A stretch of DNA of 64,000 nucleotides from Takakia lepidozioides (lineage: Eukaryota; Streptophyta; Takakiopsida; Takakiales; Takakiaceae). The stretch spans positions 31,372,001 to 31,436,000 of the forward strand of contig CM060731.1 of assembly GCA_030704615.1 (NCBI GenBank). The letters run 5' to 3'. A model generated the notes under the pieces. The model saw nothing but the letters and a program-made list of their open reading frames with translations, was not told where the DNA came from and did not search any database. Shown here in pieces: positions 23,809-35,357 of the stretch. Made by a program: the position numbers and the translations under genes. Position 1 is the first letter of the stretch; every line of letters begins with the position of its first letter.

Positions 23809-24217
23809 TTCTGGCGTAGCGACATAGCTGCATTGCTGATGGCCATTTTTTGGAAGGGGGTAGTCTAGCCAAAAATGCAACGCACGGGCGTCATGTTCGC
23901 AACTATTGGTTTTGCTGTCGAAACGTCGTTGTTCTGCAACGCCTCGGGATCATTACCAGGCCAGAGTAACAGTGCTCCATATGCAATGTGTTGCCGTTGT
24001 TGCCAACGCCGCTGTCGCGGAGAAATTACGACCCGTAGACGTAGCAAATTTTTGAAAAACAAAATCCATAAAATCATATAAAAAACGATAGGGAATATCA
24101 TTTTTCAACTCCAGATTGTTGTGCGACCCTATAACGTATTAGAGTTACCCTAGTTGGTCAATATTAAGTTTTTCAAACTAAGACATAGCATTAAAAGATT
24201 TGAACTCGCGCACCTCA
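23809..24217 (+). repeat. Direct repeat Z, copy 2
   Basis: This is the second copy of the block at 22895-23312. The ~910-bp spacing and shared family suggest a tandem or self-nested insertion of one element. Confidence 0.7.
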
Positions 24218-24479
24218 TCAAATTCACGTTCTGCCATGATTGATACCCAACATAAGCCATACTACTTTGGCTGGAGTCTTATCTTTCTACTGAAAATACC
24301 TGCCTACCAAGATGAACCGTCACCAAGCAGAAACCCTTGATGGGGTTTTCACTGATACTGGCTCTTGATCAAGGCTGTAAGAGGCTATATTGACGAATCA
24401 CAAATCCCCCAGATTTGATGGTATACCTGTGAAATTTTACAAATTCCTTCGGGAAATCATCTCCACTGATTTTTGTGCC

Positions 24480-24570
24480 ATGGCTAATGCGATTAAAAAG
24501 ATGGGTTCAATACCACAATAGATAGCGCAAGGAGTTACCACACTGAGGTTTGGTGTTCAATTCCTATTAG
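24480..24570 (+). mobile_element. Possible degenerate tRNA-derived SINE head
   Basis: GATAGCGCAAGGAGTTACC resembles an A box, and TGTTCAATTCC, about 35 bases on, resembles a B box. No duplication or tail was identified. Confidence 0.25.
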
Positions 24571-24649
24571 GTGGTAATGTATGTTATTAATTAAACATTT
24601 TGTATATTGCTTCTTTCTGAAATTTTCCTAAGTCCTTGTTTTTTTACAG

Positions 24650-24905
24650 TGACGGACCCTCTAGCAGGAGTGGACCCTCCAGCGGGCGTTGGGTCCAGTG
24701 GACTGTGCAGACTCTCCATCAGACTCTGCAGAGTGAGTCCACTTTGCACTGTAGCGTGGACCCTCAAGCAGACTGGACTGCAGAGTGGACCCTCTCTAGC
24801 AGACTATGGGTCCACCGGACTCTGCAGAGTGGGTGGACCTTCCAACAGACTCTCCAGAATGACTAGACTGTCCAATGGACCCTTGGACCCGGTGGATGGG
24901 CGTTG
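24650..24905. repeat. Degenerate GGACCCTC/CAGACT minisatellite
   Basis: The motifs GTGGACCCTC, AGCAGACT, GACTGCAGAGTG and TGGGTCCA.TGGACT recur irregularly over about 250 bp. Open frames across it are repeat artefacts. Confidence 0.55.
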
Positions 24906-24959
24906 GGCTTATGAGGTGACCCCACGGGCCGTATCGGTGGGGCATACAGGCGCATTGAA

Positions 24960-26849
24960 GACGCTATTATCTTAAAATGAGATCCATGGAAGCCTTATAT
25001 TTTATTCAAGGAAAAAAATAAAATCCCAAAGGACCATGAAGCAAATACATCATAGAGGTGAAGGACGAACCCAGGGACCATTAAACGAAGAGAGAAACCA
25101 TCCAACTGGATGAGAATGAGTGTGAGTGACTTGCAGCATCACACATTAAAGTACGGGGCAGGGGCCAACGAGAGGTGGGCACTAGGTCCATTGGGGCAAC
25201 AAAAGGACAATACTAACAATCATAATCAAGAGTGCAAGAAAGTTGGCAGCCCCCAGCGCGAAAGGGGAATGGATCCCAACACCTAACGCGAACCGGGGTT
25301 CTTTCGGAGGAGAATTGGGCAGGGGCCAACCATGGACCAGCTGGCAGTGGACGCACTGATAACATGCACAACGGAGAACAGGTCCAAATATTTGGTGAAG
25401 ACGAGTTGTGAGAATGAAGCCGGGAGCCCGAAACCTACGAGGGCCAGCCATCGAACAAGGAGGAGGAGACCCTTAGCGGTTGAAACTAAGCCTTACGGAG
25501 CCCGGGAGCTCATACCGCTGATGTGTCTCCACAGGAACCTTGGAATTTTTGGAAGAGTTGAGGCTCAACTTCCAAATGCCTACAAATGTCTGCATGAAGT
25601 TTCATTCAAGCCTTCCTTGCCCAACTTGAACTTTATGAAATATCATGTTTAGCAAGAGAGAGATACAAGTTCTTTCCCCTGGAAATGTCCATTGGCATCT
25701 AGCTAATTTCCAAATGTTCCACAAAGCGATAGAACGGAATACGCAGAAAGTATGTTTTAGTGTGAGGTCGTAGTTGAGTACTTTGTGGACATGGTTGGAT
25801 TGACCGCTTTGCAAGACCTGCGAGATGAATCTTGCATGGAACATAACAGAGTATGAGGCAATGCTCCTTAGTTTCAGAAATCCCTAAGTGCCAACATTTG
25901 CAGAGGATGGCAGGATGGCAGGATGGCAGGATGAAGCTCAACCATGAGCCTACTTTTAGAACCTTATTTGTCAGGTCTGCCGTAGAAAGGCAGAGAGTTT
26001 TGCTGGTCTTTTCTTGTTCCAAATGTTCGCCGACTTGTGTTCCATTTGTCTTGAAATTGGTGAGCAAGGTACTTTGTATTGGACAAAGGTTGGTTTAGAG
26101 TTCAAGAAGTTCCCAGACCACTCTTTAGGTCGAAATTGAAAGCCATGTTGTAGGGACATCATCCACCCGGAAGATTAATGTCAAGTTGGAGGACAGCTGA
26201 CCAGGGGTTGATGTAGGGGTGGCACATGGGTTCAATTCTTTGTCCTTGGAAGACCATAGGCAAATGCGCACCGGGGTGAATTTTCTTTCTAACGTAAGGT
26301 GATGGTGAGGGTAGTTGCAAGGTGACTCTTGCTAGATTGCTATGTCACTCGAGAGGGGATGGGGAAATTTTGACCAGCTGGAAATCAGTGTACCGTGTTA
26401 ATTTTTTATATTATTGCCCATTTCGAAAGGGGGTAAATTCTTCTAACAGTTAAAGGTAGTTTAATATTTAACTGTGTAAAAATTATGAGGTTTGACTGAA
26501 TGTTAAGATTCATCTAAGGCTTTTTTAACATCCATGAGGGGGAGCTCCTAGTAATACTCTCCAAACTTGCTAAACCTCCTCAACATCAAATCTTTTGCCA
26601 TAATAATAATAACAATATAAAATAATATATGACGCCTCCCAAAGAAAGCGTAAATTATGGTTGTCTCTTGAGCCCAAAGGGCTAACGCCTTCCTGGGGGA
26701 ATGTGGACACCTTTGTGACACCAATCGGTGAAGTAAACCCACAAACACTTCCAAGGTGGTATGTGCACATTACCAGTCGGCTATAACTTGGTCGTCAACC
26801 TTTTTGCCTGATACTATAGGAGCAGAAGGGACTCGATAGCTGCTAGCCA
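24960..26849. other. Intergenic, no gene recognised
   Basis: Short frames only. A GGCAGGATGGCAGGATG micro-repeat lies near 25907-25933. Nothing else was identified. Confidence 0.4.
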
Positions 26850-27065
26850 ACTTTTTTTACTTTATTTTATTTACTAAAAAGCAACCAGGGACCACTCCCA
26901 ACTTACCAAGTTATGACACTGAGAACCTCTTCAAAAGTAACATTTTGCCGACAAGGCTAAATAGAAACCTGCCCACATGCTACAAGTAGCAGGATTTGAA
27001 CCCAACATCATATAGTATGTCAACTCCAGACCAAGCCCATGACATCACCCGGCTGCCCCACTTTT
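26850..27065 (-). mobile_element. tRNA-derived SINE, family 2
   Basis: On the minus strand it starts GGGGCAGCCGGGTGATGTCA and has a perfect B box (GGTTCAAATCC) about 55 bases later. A body and an A-rich tail (AAATAAAATAAAG, then an A run) follow. ACTTTT flanks both ends (26850-26855 and 27060-27065), a possible short target duplication. The head differs from family 1. Confidence 0.7.
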
Positions 27066-27154
27066 ACCATCTTTGGGTCTATATTTCGGTAGGCTCTTTC
27101 GCTACTAATTTTTATAGACCATAATTTATGCTACAAATGTAATCGAGAGTACCA

Positions 27155-27850
27155 TAGTGGGAAGGCTGATCCGGCACTAAATAATTAGAAATGAATCTGC
27201 CTAATAATTAAGTGAAAAATAGGAAAAACTGCCGAAATTCCAGAAACTTAACAAAAAAAATGCCTAAAATCTCAAACAAACTCCAAATATCAAATCTCCA
27301 AATGCATGTTTCAAGGCATAAAGCTCTAGGAAAATATTTTCCTTAGCTCTGAGAAATCCTAGAATAATTGGCTGAACAATCACTGCATTTGATGATTGAC
27401 CATATGTTCTCATGGCTCTTAACAACCCACATAATTTGTTTTTGTTTGTTTGTTTGTTTTTTTTTTTGAAAAAAGGCGCCAGCTCACAAATTTGGCCCCT
27501 TAGTTAGTGAGAGGAGAAAATAACCTCTTTCATTTATGCGCCATGGAGGCGAATGAGTGGGACACCGCCCAGGAACCATACCACACAAGTCAGTAGCAAG
27601 ATTTGACCCCAGAATCATCTGGGTGGCACTCAGTCCTTTAACCATCTAAGCTACTGACTGTTGGTACATAATTCTTTTACCACATCTGGTACAGTAGATA
27701 GAGCAATGTTCATGCAGGGAGTCACCAACGAATTACTTAAAATCTCATCCTGGCATTGCCGTAAAATCTAGAAATTTCCTTAAGTTGCGCCGCAGTGTTT
27801 TGTTGTAAAGAAAATAAATATTCGGCACTGCCGGATCAGCCTTCCCACTA
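27155..27850. mobile_element. Non-autonomous TIR element with TA target site, containing a nested SINE
   Basis: The 20-bp inverted repeat GTGGGAAGGCTGATCCGGCA is perfect at 27157-27176 and 27829-27848, and each end is bordered by TA. A TA duplication with short perfect TIRs fits a Tc1/mariner-like MITE. The interior is A/T-rich, non-coding, and resembles the element at 47608-48192 near its left end (ATGAATCTGCCTAATAATTA). A SINE occupies 27437-27665, so the element without it would be about 455 bp. Confidence 0.8.
27429..27673 (-). mobile_element. tRNA-derived SINE, family 1, copy B, nested in a TIR element
   Basis: It is flanked by the perfect 8-bp duplication ACATAATT (27429-27436 and 27666-27673). 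On the minus strand the tRNA-like head starts CAACAGTCAGTAGC. GTCAGTAG can pair with the later CTACTGAC, so an acceptor-like stem is preserved. The body matches copy A at 18587-18807 block by block, and the tail is A-rich with CAAA repeats. Confidence 0.85.
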
Positions 27851-30800
27851 GGGTAGACTTTGTGTCACGTTGTAGGCGTAGGGTTATATAAGTCCACGAT
27901 ATGAAGAAGAGGTAAAAAGAACTCTCTAAATTGACAAATGAACAAAATAATAGCATAATTCATGACCATGTCCCAGTTCAGTTATTAAATTTTGTGTAAG
28001 AAGAGGGGTTATTTTCTGAAAATAAAATTCACTCTAAATGTTTTTACTTTATTATCTACTTATTTAACTGTTTTTTCTTGGTTGTTAAACTTCTTGGAAC
28101 TATTCAAGGAAAGAAATTGAGACCCTTCAATGCCATAACGCTCAGAAATATGCATGCGACACTTTTATTAAATGGTTTGATTAGCAGAAACAAAAGATCT
28201 ACTCCATTTGCTTTCTGGAATCATTGAGCAATATCTATTTTAATGCTATTCTTCTATATTTTTAGCAACTTGAGATGAATTTATATATTGCAATGAAATG
28301 TTTTGACAACATGCTGAGCCAATTGACTCTAATTATGTTTATGCATAAATAGTAGAAAGTCTCAAAGAACATGTTGGAGTCTCTTGGGGGGCCACTAAAG
28401 GCCTACCCAATACATTGAAAGAAGCGTCCACATAAACACAATACATTTTTTATTTAAAAAAAGGCATAAGCCAGTTTATTTTAAATCTTGTCGTTCTTAT
28501 TATTAATAATGTAAAAATAAAAAATTATTTCGTTTTTTGGCATTTTGTGAATTTTCAAAAAGGTTTAAATATTTAAAAAACCCATAAAACAAAAAGGATG
28601 TATAACTGGCTCCCTTATCATTCTTTATCATTAGTCATAGCTTAGATTTATTTAGATATACTTTTGGGAGTTGTCAGGTCCTTTGGCCAGAATCAGGCGA
28701 TTGGATTCTTGGATTCTTCCTAAGATGGTCAGTATTTGCGGCAATTCAAAACTAAGGACTCATTGCTTTGTTAGCCAATCTCGACCGTCAGATGCCAAAT
28801 GAGGGGGATTGAAGGATATGTTCCAGTTTTTCAGGAGCTTTGAGTTGGTTATAAATTTGCTTAAGCCTTTATAAGACGAAGTCCCACTAGAGACAGGGTT
28901 GGATGGTGGGGTTGTGTATGGAAATTAGGTGTCAACTGATATGATTGAGTAATTTAAACAGGACCCAGGTATTGGAAACTTCTAGTTGTTTAGTCTCATG
29001 TTGATAAGGGTATTACTGGAATTGAAATAAATTGCCGTTTTGGGTTAGTCTGATTAGTTCATATGGTTGGGGAAGTTGAACACAGACAAAACCCAGTTTT
29101 CCTAACACCCACCTTACCAACTCAGGATTTGATGTAACTGAAAATTACATTAGTCTTCACATAAACTGAGTAAACTGAGTAAACTGAGTTTCCCAGGTGC
29201 CAAAAGGAAATCTAGTGAGGCTTGTGGGTCAACATGCAGAGCAAACCAAATTAACAACTACTCAAGTCTCAAGCCCAAAGGATGCCAGATTGATCATAAC
29301 TGTCACTCTGTTTGATGCTTATACATCTTCATTGGAATGTCTGCTGGTAGCCTTGTTGGGTTGTGAGCCTGATCCGCCGCGTCACAATCCACGGATCCCT
29401 CGGAGGTGATGATGACGATCGTTGCGCACGTTTGCTTCATATCAAGTCAGAATTAGCTGTTCACGGTAGGAGACCTTCCCATCTGAGTGCAACACGTGCT
29501 CAACTATGTCATAAAGACAATTGAGAGTTGAGATCCAAGGTCCTTTTTATGTAATGGGCCGTAGCGTACGAGCACTATACGACATTCTGCTCCTTAGAAT
29601 CAGTGGCCAAAAAAAACATAACGGTTTTGACAGGAAAGATTCGGACAGATAATGGAGATGCGAATGTTCTTTGCACGCATCTTACCGTAGGTAGGGTCAA
29701 CGTTATCTTGTTTTTAATGTTATGAGACCTGCTTGAATCTTCTCCGCCGTGCAACCGACACATGCTTAAAACCTTGTTAAAGTCGATGCACTACTGACTA
29801 CTCTAATATGTAATACGACGAATGGCATCAAAGTTTGGCATCTCAATCTGGTCTCTCTATGTGAAAACCATTCCAAGCACTTCACCTCTCAAAACCCACT
29901 TCACCACTTCACCTCACCTCTGTCGAAAACCCAATGCAATTACTAGAGCGATACGGCCCAATTATCATTATCCATGCTCTTGTTATGAGACTCTTTCATA
30001 GGAGGTCTTCTTGAGCAGATCAACTGTATTTTGTGATGTACAATGCGTGCCCAGGCCCTCTTTGTGGACTAGTCTAGTGAAGGAGCAATGGAGGCCATAC
30101 TGTTTTGACTTACTGGCCAGAAAATCGAGTAGAGAACAAATAGTTGTCATATCGATGTCCTAAATCTATTGTTGCTGCACGCTTGAAACTTGTCAAAGTA
30201 ATACTCCTACATAGAAGTTTCTCATTACTGACCCTCTGAGTCTGTGCCATGTTCCTTACTACTCAAGCAGACCACCTTGTCCTCTCACAGCAAAATCCAA
30301 AACATGCTAGTTCTATATATGCTACTAAGTTAGAGTGAATGTGTGCAACATCTCCTAGATTTCCATACCAGTGCAACACATGGGTCTTCTTCAAGATCCT
30401 CCAAGGCTATACCAGACGCTAAAACAATTAAGTACTAGAACTTAGCAAATTTCAGCACAACAGTTTGAAAGGTTGCTTGAGAGGGACATGCACACTTTTC
30501 TTGTGGTTCTAATAGACAATATGTCAATAATGCATCCAAGTATTTCTAGTGGTTTGAGCTCTACTACCTCCCGTCAACCCCACATTTGTGACTATGGTCT
30601 GTGATCACTTGATGGGATGGACAATTCTCCTCCTGAAGATTCATTTCAAAGTGTCTATGGATTCTTTATAAACTTCGAAAGGTTTTAGTTTATTTATGAA
30701 ATTTCCTAGGAGATAGGTGGTAGAATATGTTCGAGCACAATGAGGCTACTGGCAAAACTCCTGGACTGTTGAAGCAGCTGTGTAAGGTGTTCTGGTCCCT

Positions 30801-32831
30801 ATCAGAAAGCCCAACATGCTAGCTAGTTAATCCTAGTTAAAAAAAATAGGATAAGTCCTTCAGATCACAATCTGGCATGCAAAACTGCTAATGAACCCTT
30901 GCCAAATGTAAGTGGATGGAGTAGTGAAGGCTTGATAATATGCTGTGGCCTTCAAATGGTGACAATATTGTGACACAGTTTTCATAAATTGGGTGGGGTA
31001 TTTGCATTCCTTCAGTGAAACCCTTACCCAAAGAGTTCGGTAAACGCACAATCTGCCACCATGCAGATTCCCTAGGCTATACCAACAGTTTTTCTCTACA
31101 GAACCCAAGCTTGCTAACCATTTCAACAGGGGTGGGTGACCTGTAAGTCATTTGCATGAGTTCTATTAACCCATTGCTACTTCATGTGCTTTCCCTAATG
31201 ACAATGTAGCACTCAGATTAACTTCACCATGGGTCTAAAGTGTGTGATCTTGTTGAGCACTTGGAAATGAGGGAGACCATCCCTGCTTTTGTGTTGAAGC
31301 AATTTAGGAGTCCATTCTCAGAGTCCTTTGGTTACAAGTTAGGATTTGTCAATGTATCAAACAACACTGACATAAAAATCCAAAATTTCCATGTAAGGAG
31401 CTCATGAGGAGTTGATGACGTGTGAAACAAGAATGGCAGGGAGGACAACAAACCTAGACATCAAAACTGTGATTTGCACCAGAGATTTGCCATTACAACT
31501 GCAACATAATACAATCCCCATTCCACTACTAGGCGAGGAGAGGAAGATAACAGACACGAGTGTATGAAAATGGGAATTGTGGCCACATGGTAACAGGAGA
31601 GGAAGATAACACAAGGGGGACAATGGATATGCGTACCAAAACTGGAATATTTGGGGCCAGCTTCATGACAATAGATTCACCACTTATAAGCAATCACAGT
31701 AGTAAGACAGTGAGAGAAAGACTTAGTAATGACCCCCCATATTGACTACATCCTATAATTGTCTCTCCTCCAGCTCCTTTTCTACTCCATGCATGGTCAA
31801 GTTAGAAGCAGATACAGAGGGGTATGTTCTTCCCTTGATCTCTTTCATCATGTATTCCCTAATCAGCATAACCAAGATAGCTCAGCCCATGCCACCTCTC
31901 ACTCCCGAGCTCTTCGTGAAACGCAACTCCCAAACTTCCATGGTTGTAAATCCAATTCAATTAAGGATATTAATGATTCTAGATTCCCTAGTCCCTGGTT
32001 GAATATTATACTCTAAATTGTATAATGTAAACTGTATGAACTTGATTTCAGCCCATTAATCCTTCTCATACTAGGTATTGGGTAGAGCTCCAAGACAAGT
32101 CTTAGTCCTTTTCATGTCAGGTTGCTCATCTTTCACTAAACTCCAACCTTATCCATGTATCATTTAGAAAAACAACGTCCTCTTCTGCAATTGGAGGCTA
32201 GATCCACCATACTGTTCAATGAGCTTCAACAATACCTCCCCCCTTACTTAGTGATATTCGTTGCTGCAATTGATACAGGACTTCTAAGTTCCCTTGCTCC
32301 TTGTTCAAGCAGTATGGTAATAAGGACTCCCTGAATGTTATTTATGTTAGGGTGAACCCGGGTGTTTGCGGGAGAGCCGCCCATCTTGACAACTAACTGG
32401 CTTCACTCATCATTATCTAACATAGCTAAGGCGTTATGAAAGACCTTGTTGTGATGGTTAACCAAGGGTCCTGAGAAATTGAGACGACTTGGTGTTCATA
32501 TACATAATACAATACATGCATACTGTATAATACAATATGTAAAAACACGTAAAAACATAACTTGTTTAAATTGAGTTATAACCCTTAACTTTACATACAC
32601 TCGGAAATTACTGCTTGCCTATCAAGCATTGAAAATAGAAATCCCAAATAGAATGAATCTCTTTGGAGATTCGCAACCGGATTCTCGAAAGAAACACATT
32701 TTATTTGGTTCAAGGGTTTTGGGCTTGGTAAATTCATACCAGGTGCAATCCCTTTGAGGATCAATTTGCCTATGATGAACATGTTGTGCGTTGTCGAACA
32801 ACCTTTCCTGGGCAGTTTCATGCACTTTTCT
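27851..32831. other. Long stretch without a recognised gene
   Basis: A/T-rich intergenic sequence whose short frames carry no known domain. No structural RNA, TIR or LTR was identified by eye. It could hold introns or a decayed element that needs database comparison. Confidence 0.4.
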
Positions 32832-33232
32832 GCCACTGATCCCCACACGGAAAACCCCATCAGAAGTGATGCAAGTGGTTGGCATCCCTTACGACTGCTC
32901 GCCCAACAATCTTTGAGATGATCCTTGTTGCCATGTGACAATCACCAAACGAGGTTTGTGCTTATGTGTAGCATCCCCCAGATCCTCATGAACCCAAAAG
33001 CACCTGGTGAACCCAAAGGCAACAGTCAGCTTCACACTATGGTAAGGGAGAGAAATTTCTTTTTCTCCTCATGCACATCATGTAATATGAAGGGTGTTTC
33101 AAGCACTTACCTGGCCAACTGCATTAGCCAGGGATACAATTTGTGTTCTACATTGAATGCATGCAATAGTCTTGGCTCCTTTTCGACACTGTCCTCCATC
33201 ATTTTCTCATCTTTGCTTTATTGTACCACCTG
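32832..33232 (-). pseudogene. Decayed E+/DYW tail of the PPR gene
   Basis: Downstream of the PPR stop, remains of the editing-deaminase C-terminus follow in order but in changing frames. MMEDSVEKEPR recalls the E+ region, LHDVHEE and PYHSVKLTVAFG match the deaminase entry and HSEKLAIAFG motif, GDCHMATRIISKIVGR matches the CGDCH-containing segment, VVRDANHLHHF the conserved end, and PCGDQW stands where CGDYW is expected. The catalytic Glu of HxE is Val, the CxxC is incomplete, and several shifts and stops intervene (for example an added A in GAGAAAAAGAAA near 33063). The order shows that the ancestor was a full PLS-E-DYW protein. Confidence 0.75.
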
Positions 33233-35266
33233 CTAGCTGGAGCATGTGTTCAATAGGAGCACATCAGCCGTGGTGTGTCCAGTGTCCTTGTTGAGAATGG
33301 TGTTCGCCACACGTTCTGCTATCTCCACATCACCATAAATTCTACAGGCACCCAGTAAGGTCCTCCATACACCGGCATCTGGTTCAATTGGCATTTTGTT
33401 GATGAAAGCCTCTGCTTCATCCAATAGCCCTGCACGGCCAAAAAGATCCACCATGCAGCCAAAATGCTCCATCGTAGGAGTGAGGGCATGATCTCGACTC
33501 ATGGAATCAAAGTAGTGGCATCCTTCATCCACTAGGCCCACACGGCTACATGCAGAGATCAGACATACAAATGTGATAGCATTTGGCTTCAAGCCTTCTT
33601 GTTTCATTTTCTCAAAAAGTTTCAGGGCCTCCCAAGTACACCCATGCTGACCATATCCTGCAATCATCGTGTTCCATGAGACCACATTTCGTTGAGCCAT
33701 ATTATCGAACACTTGACGAGCATCTTTTACACTCCCACAACTGGCATACATATCAGCAAGCGCAGTCCCTAAAATAACATCTTGCACAATTTCTGCTTTC
33801 ATGATGTCGCAATGGACCTTTTGACCCTTTTCCAGGGCTCCTAGGCTGGCACAAGCATTTAAAACACACGTGAACGTGACCTTGTCTGGTGTCACCCCTT
33901 CCTGTATCATTTGCTCATACAGCTCGAAAGCTTCCCTACCACACCCAAGGTGAGTATATCCTGCAATCATGGCACTCCATGAACCCACATCTTGTCGAGC
34001 CACGTTGTCAAACACTAGACGTGCATCCTTTACACTCCCACATTTGGCATACATATCGACAAGGGCAGTTTCCAGATTAATAGATGTTGGCAGTGTAGCT
34101 TTCACAAGGTCAGCATGGACCTCTTTGCCCTCCTCCAGGATTCCTAGGCTGGCACACGCATTAAGGACACCAATAAACGTGACATTGTCAGGCATCACTC
34201 CTTCCCGTCGCATTTGATCATACATCTGCAAAGCCTCTGTACCACACCCCTGTTGAGCATATCCTGCAATCATGGAGTTCCATGAGACCAGATCTTGTCG
34301 AGCCATATTATTGAACACTTGACGTGCATCCTCTACACTCCCACATTTGGCATACATGTCAACAAGGGTATTCTCCATAATGATATCTGGCTGAATTCCA
34401 GCTTTCAGGATGTTAGCATGGACCTTTTTGCCCTTTTCCAAGACTCCTATACTGGCACAGGCATTTAGAAGGCCGATGAACGTGACTCTATTGGGTGCTA
34501 CCCCTTCCTGAATCATTTGCTCATATATAGTCAAAGCTTCCCTACCACGCCCCTGTTGAGCATATCCTGCAATCATAGCACTCCATGAGACCACATTTCT
34601 GTGACCCATATTATCAAACACTTGATGTGCATCCTTCATGCTTCCACACTTTACATACATGTCAGCGAGGGCGGTCTCCAGAATGACATCTCGTGCAATT
34701 CCAGCTTTCAGGATGTTAGCATGGACCTCTTTGCCCTTTTCTAGGATTCCTAGGCTGCCACACACATTGAGAATGCAAGTAAATGTGACCTTGTCGGGCA
34801 TTAGCCCTTTGCCTTGCATTTGCTCATAGATTTTAAAAGCCTCCTCAGCATTCCCACGCTTAGCATATCCTGCCATCATCATAGACCATGTGAACATATC
34901 TCGCTGAAGCATATTGTCAAACACTTGACGAGCATCCACCATGCTCTGGCACTTTGCATACATGTTGATGAGGGTGTTCAGTAGGAAGATGTTTGCTTTG
35001 AATCCACTTCGCACAATGTGGGCATGCACTTGCTTTCCTGATGCTAGGTCTTTGGCTTTTATGCATTCCTGCAAGAGATATATATAAATATTGGAGTCTA
35101 CCAAAGTACCTCGGTGGTTCACCATGTGTAGTGCCTCTTTCAGTTGTCCTGACTTACACAATCTCCACAGATCTCCAGAAGTACCAGAAGAGTGCTTCTT
35201 GTATTCCCTTGGATCTCTTTCAAAAGCAGAGGTCATCGTGGAGGTGCTTAATTGTGCCTGGTTCAA
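33233..35266 (-). CDS. PLS-class pentatricopeptide repeat protein ending at the E motif
   Basis: An intronless 677-codon gene for a PPR protein of the PLS subfamily, which binds specific organellar RNAs and in this class guides C-to-U editing. After about 50 residues come repeated L, S and P motifs of ~101 residues per triplet, with signatures such as NTLINMYAKC, ARQVFDNM, VVSWSAMIAGYAQQG, and VTFIGLLNACASLG.LE.GK.VHA. About five and a half triplets are followed by the terminal L2/S2 repeats (DALTPTMEHFGCMVDLFGRA) and an E motif (MPIEPDAGVWRTLLGACRI). The frame then ends at VLLLNTCSS where an intact gene would continue. The remains of E+ and DYW lie just downstream. I chose the first Met (35266); a clear transit peptide is not obvious. 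The triplets are very similar at DNA level. It could still work with a partner DYW protein or be a recent pseudogene. Confidence 0.85.
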   Translation of the reverse strand: MNQAQLSTSTMTSAFERDPREYKKHSSGTSGDLWRLCKSGQLKEALHMVNHRGTLVDSNIYIYLLQECIKAKDLASGKQVHAHIVRSGFKANIFLLNTLINMYAKCQSMVDARQVFDNMLQRDMFTWSMMMAGYAKRGNAEEAFKIYEQMQGKGLMPDKVTFTCILNVCGSLGILEKGKEVHANILKAGIARDVILETALADMYVKCGSMKDAHQVFDNMGHRNVVSWSAMIAGYAQQGRGREALTIYEQMIQEGVAPNRVTFIGLLNACASIGVLEKGKKVHANILKAGIQPDIIMENTLVDMYAKCGSVEDARQVFNNMARQDLVSWNSMIAGYAQQGCGTEALQMYDQMRREGVMPDNVTFIGVLNACASLGILEEGKEVHADLVKATLPTSINLETALVDMYAKCGSVKDARLVFDNVARQDVGSWSAMIAGYTHLGCGREAFELYEQMIQEGVTPDKVTFTCVLNACASLGALEKGQKVHCDIMKAEIVQDVILGTALADMYASCGSVKDARQVFDNMAQRNVVSWNTMIAGYGQHGCTWEALKLFEKMKQEGLKPNAITFVCLISACSRVGLVDEGCHYFDSMSRDHALTPTMEHFGCMVDLFGRAGLLDEAEAFINKMPIEPDAGVWRTLLGACRIYGDVEIAERVANTILNKDTGHTTADVLLLNTCSS

Positions 35267-35357
35267 CCTGCATAGCTAAAGACTCTTCAGTTTACACCCA
35301 CTCACATAGGTATAGCAACTCCATGATGACAGCCTCCTTACTGCATATTACCAGGCT

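Noticed and set aside
33650-34880. Regularly spaced ~303-bp repeats that could be taken for a satellite or CRISPR-like array.
   Set aside because: They are the coding repeats of the PPR gene; the spacing equals one P-L-S triplet.
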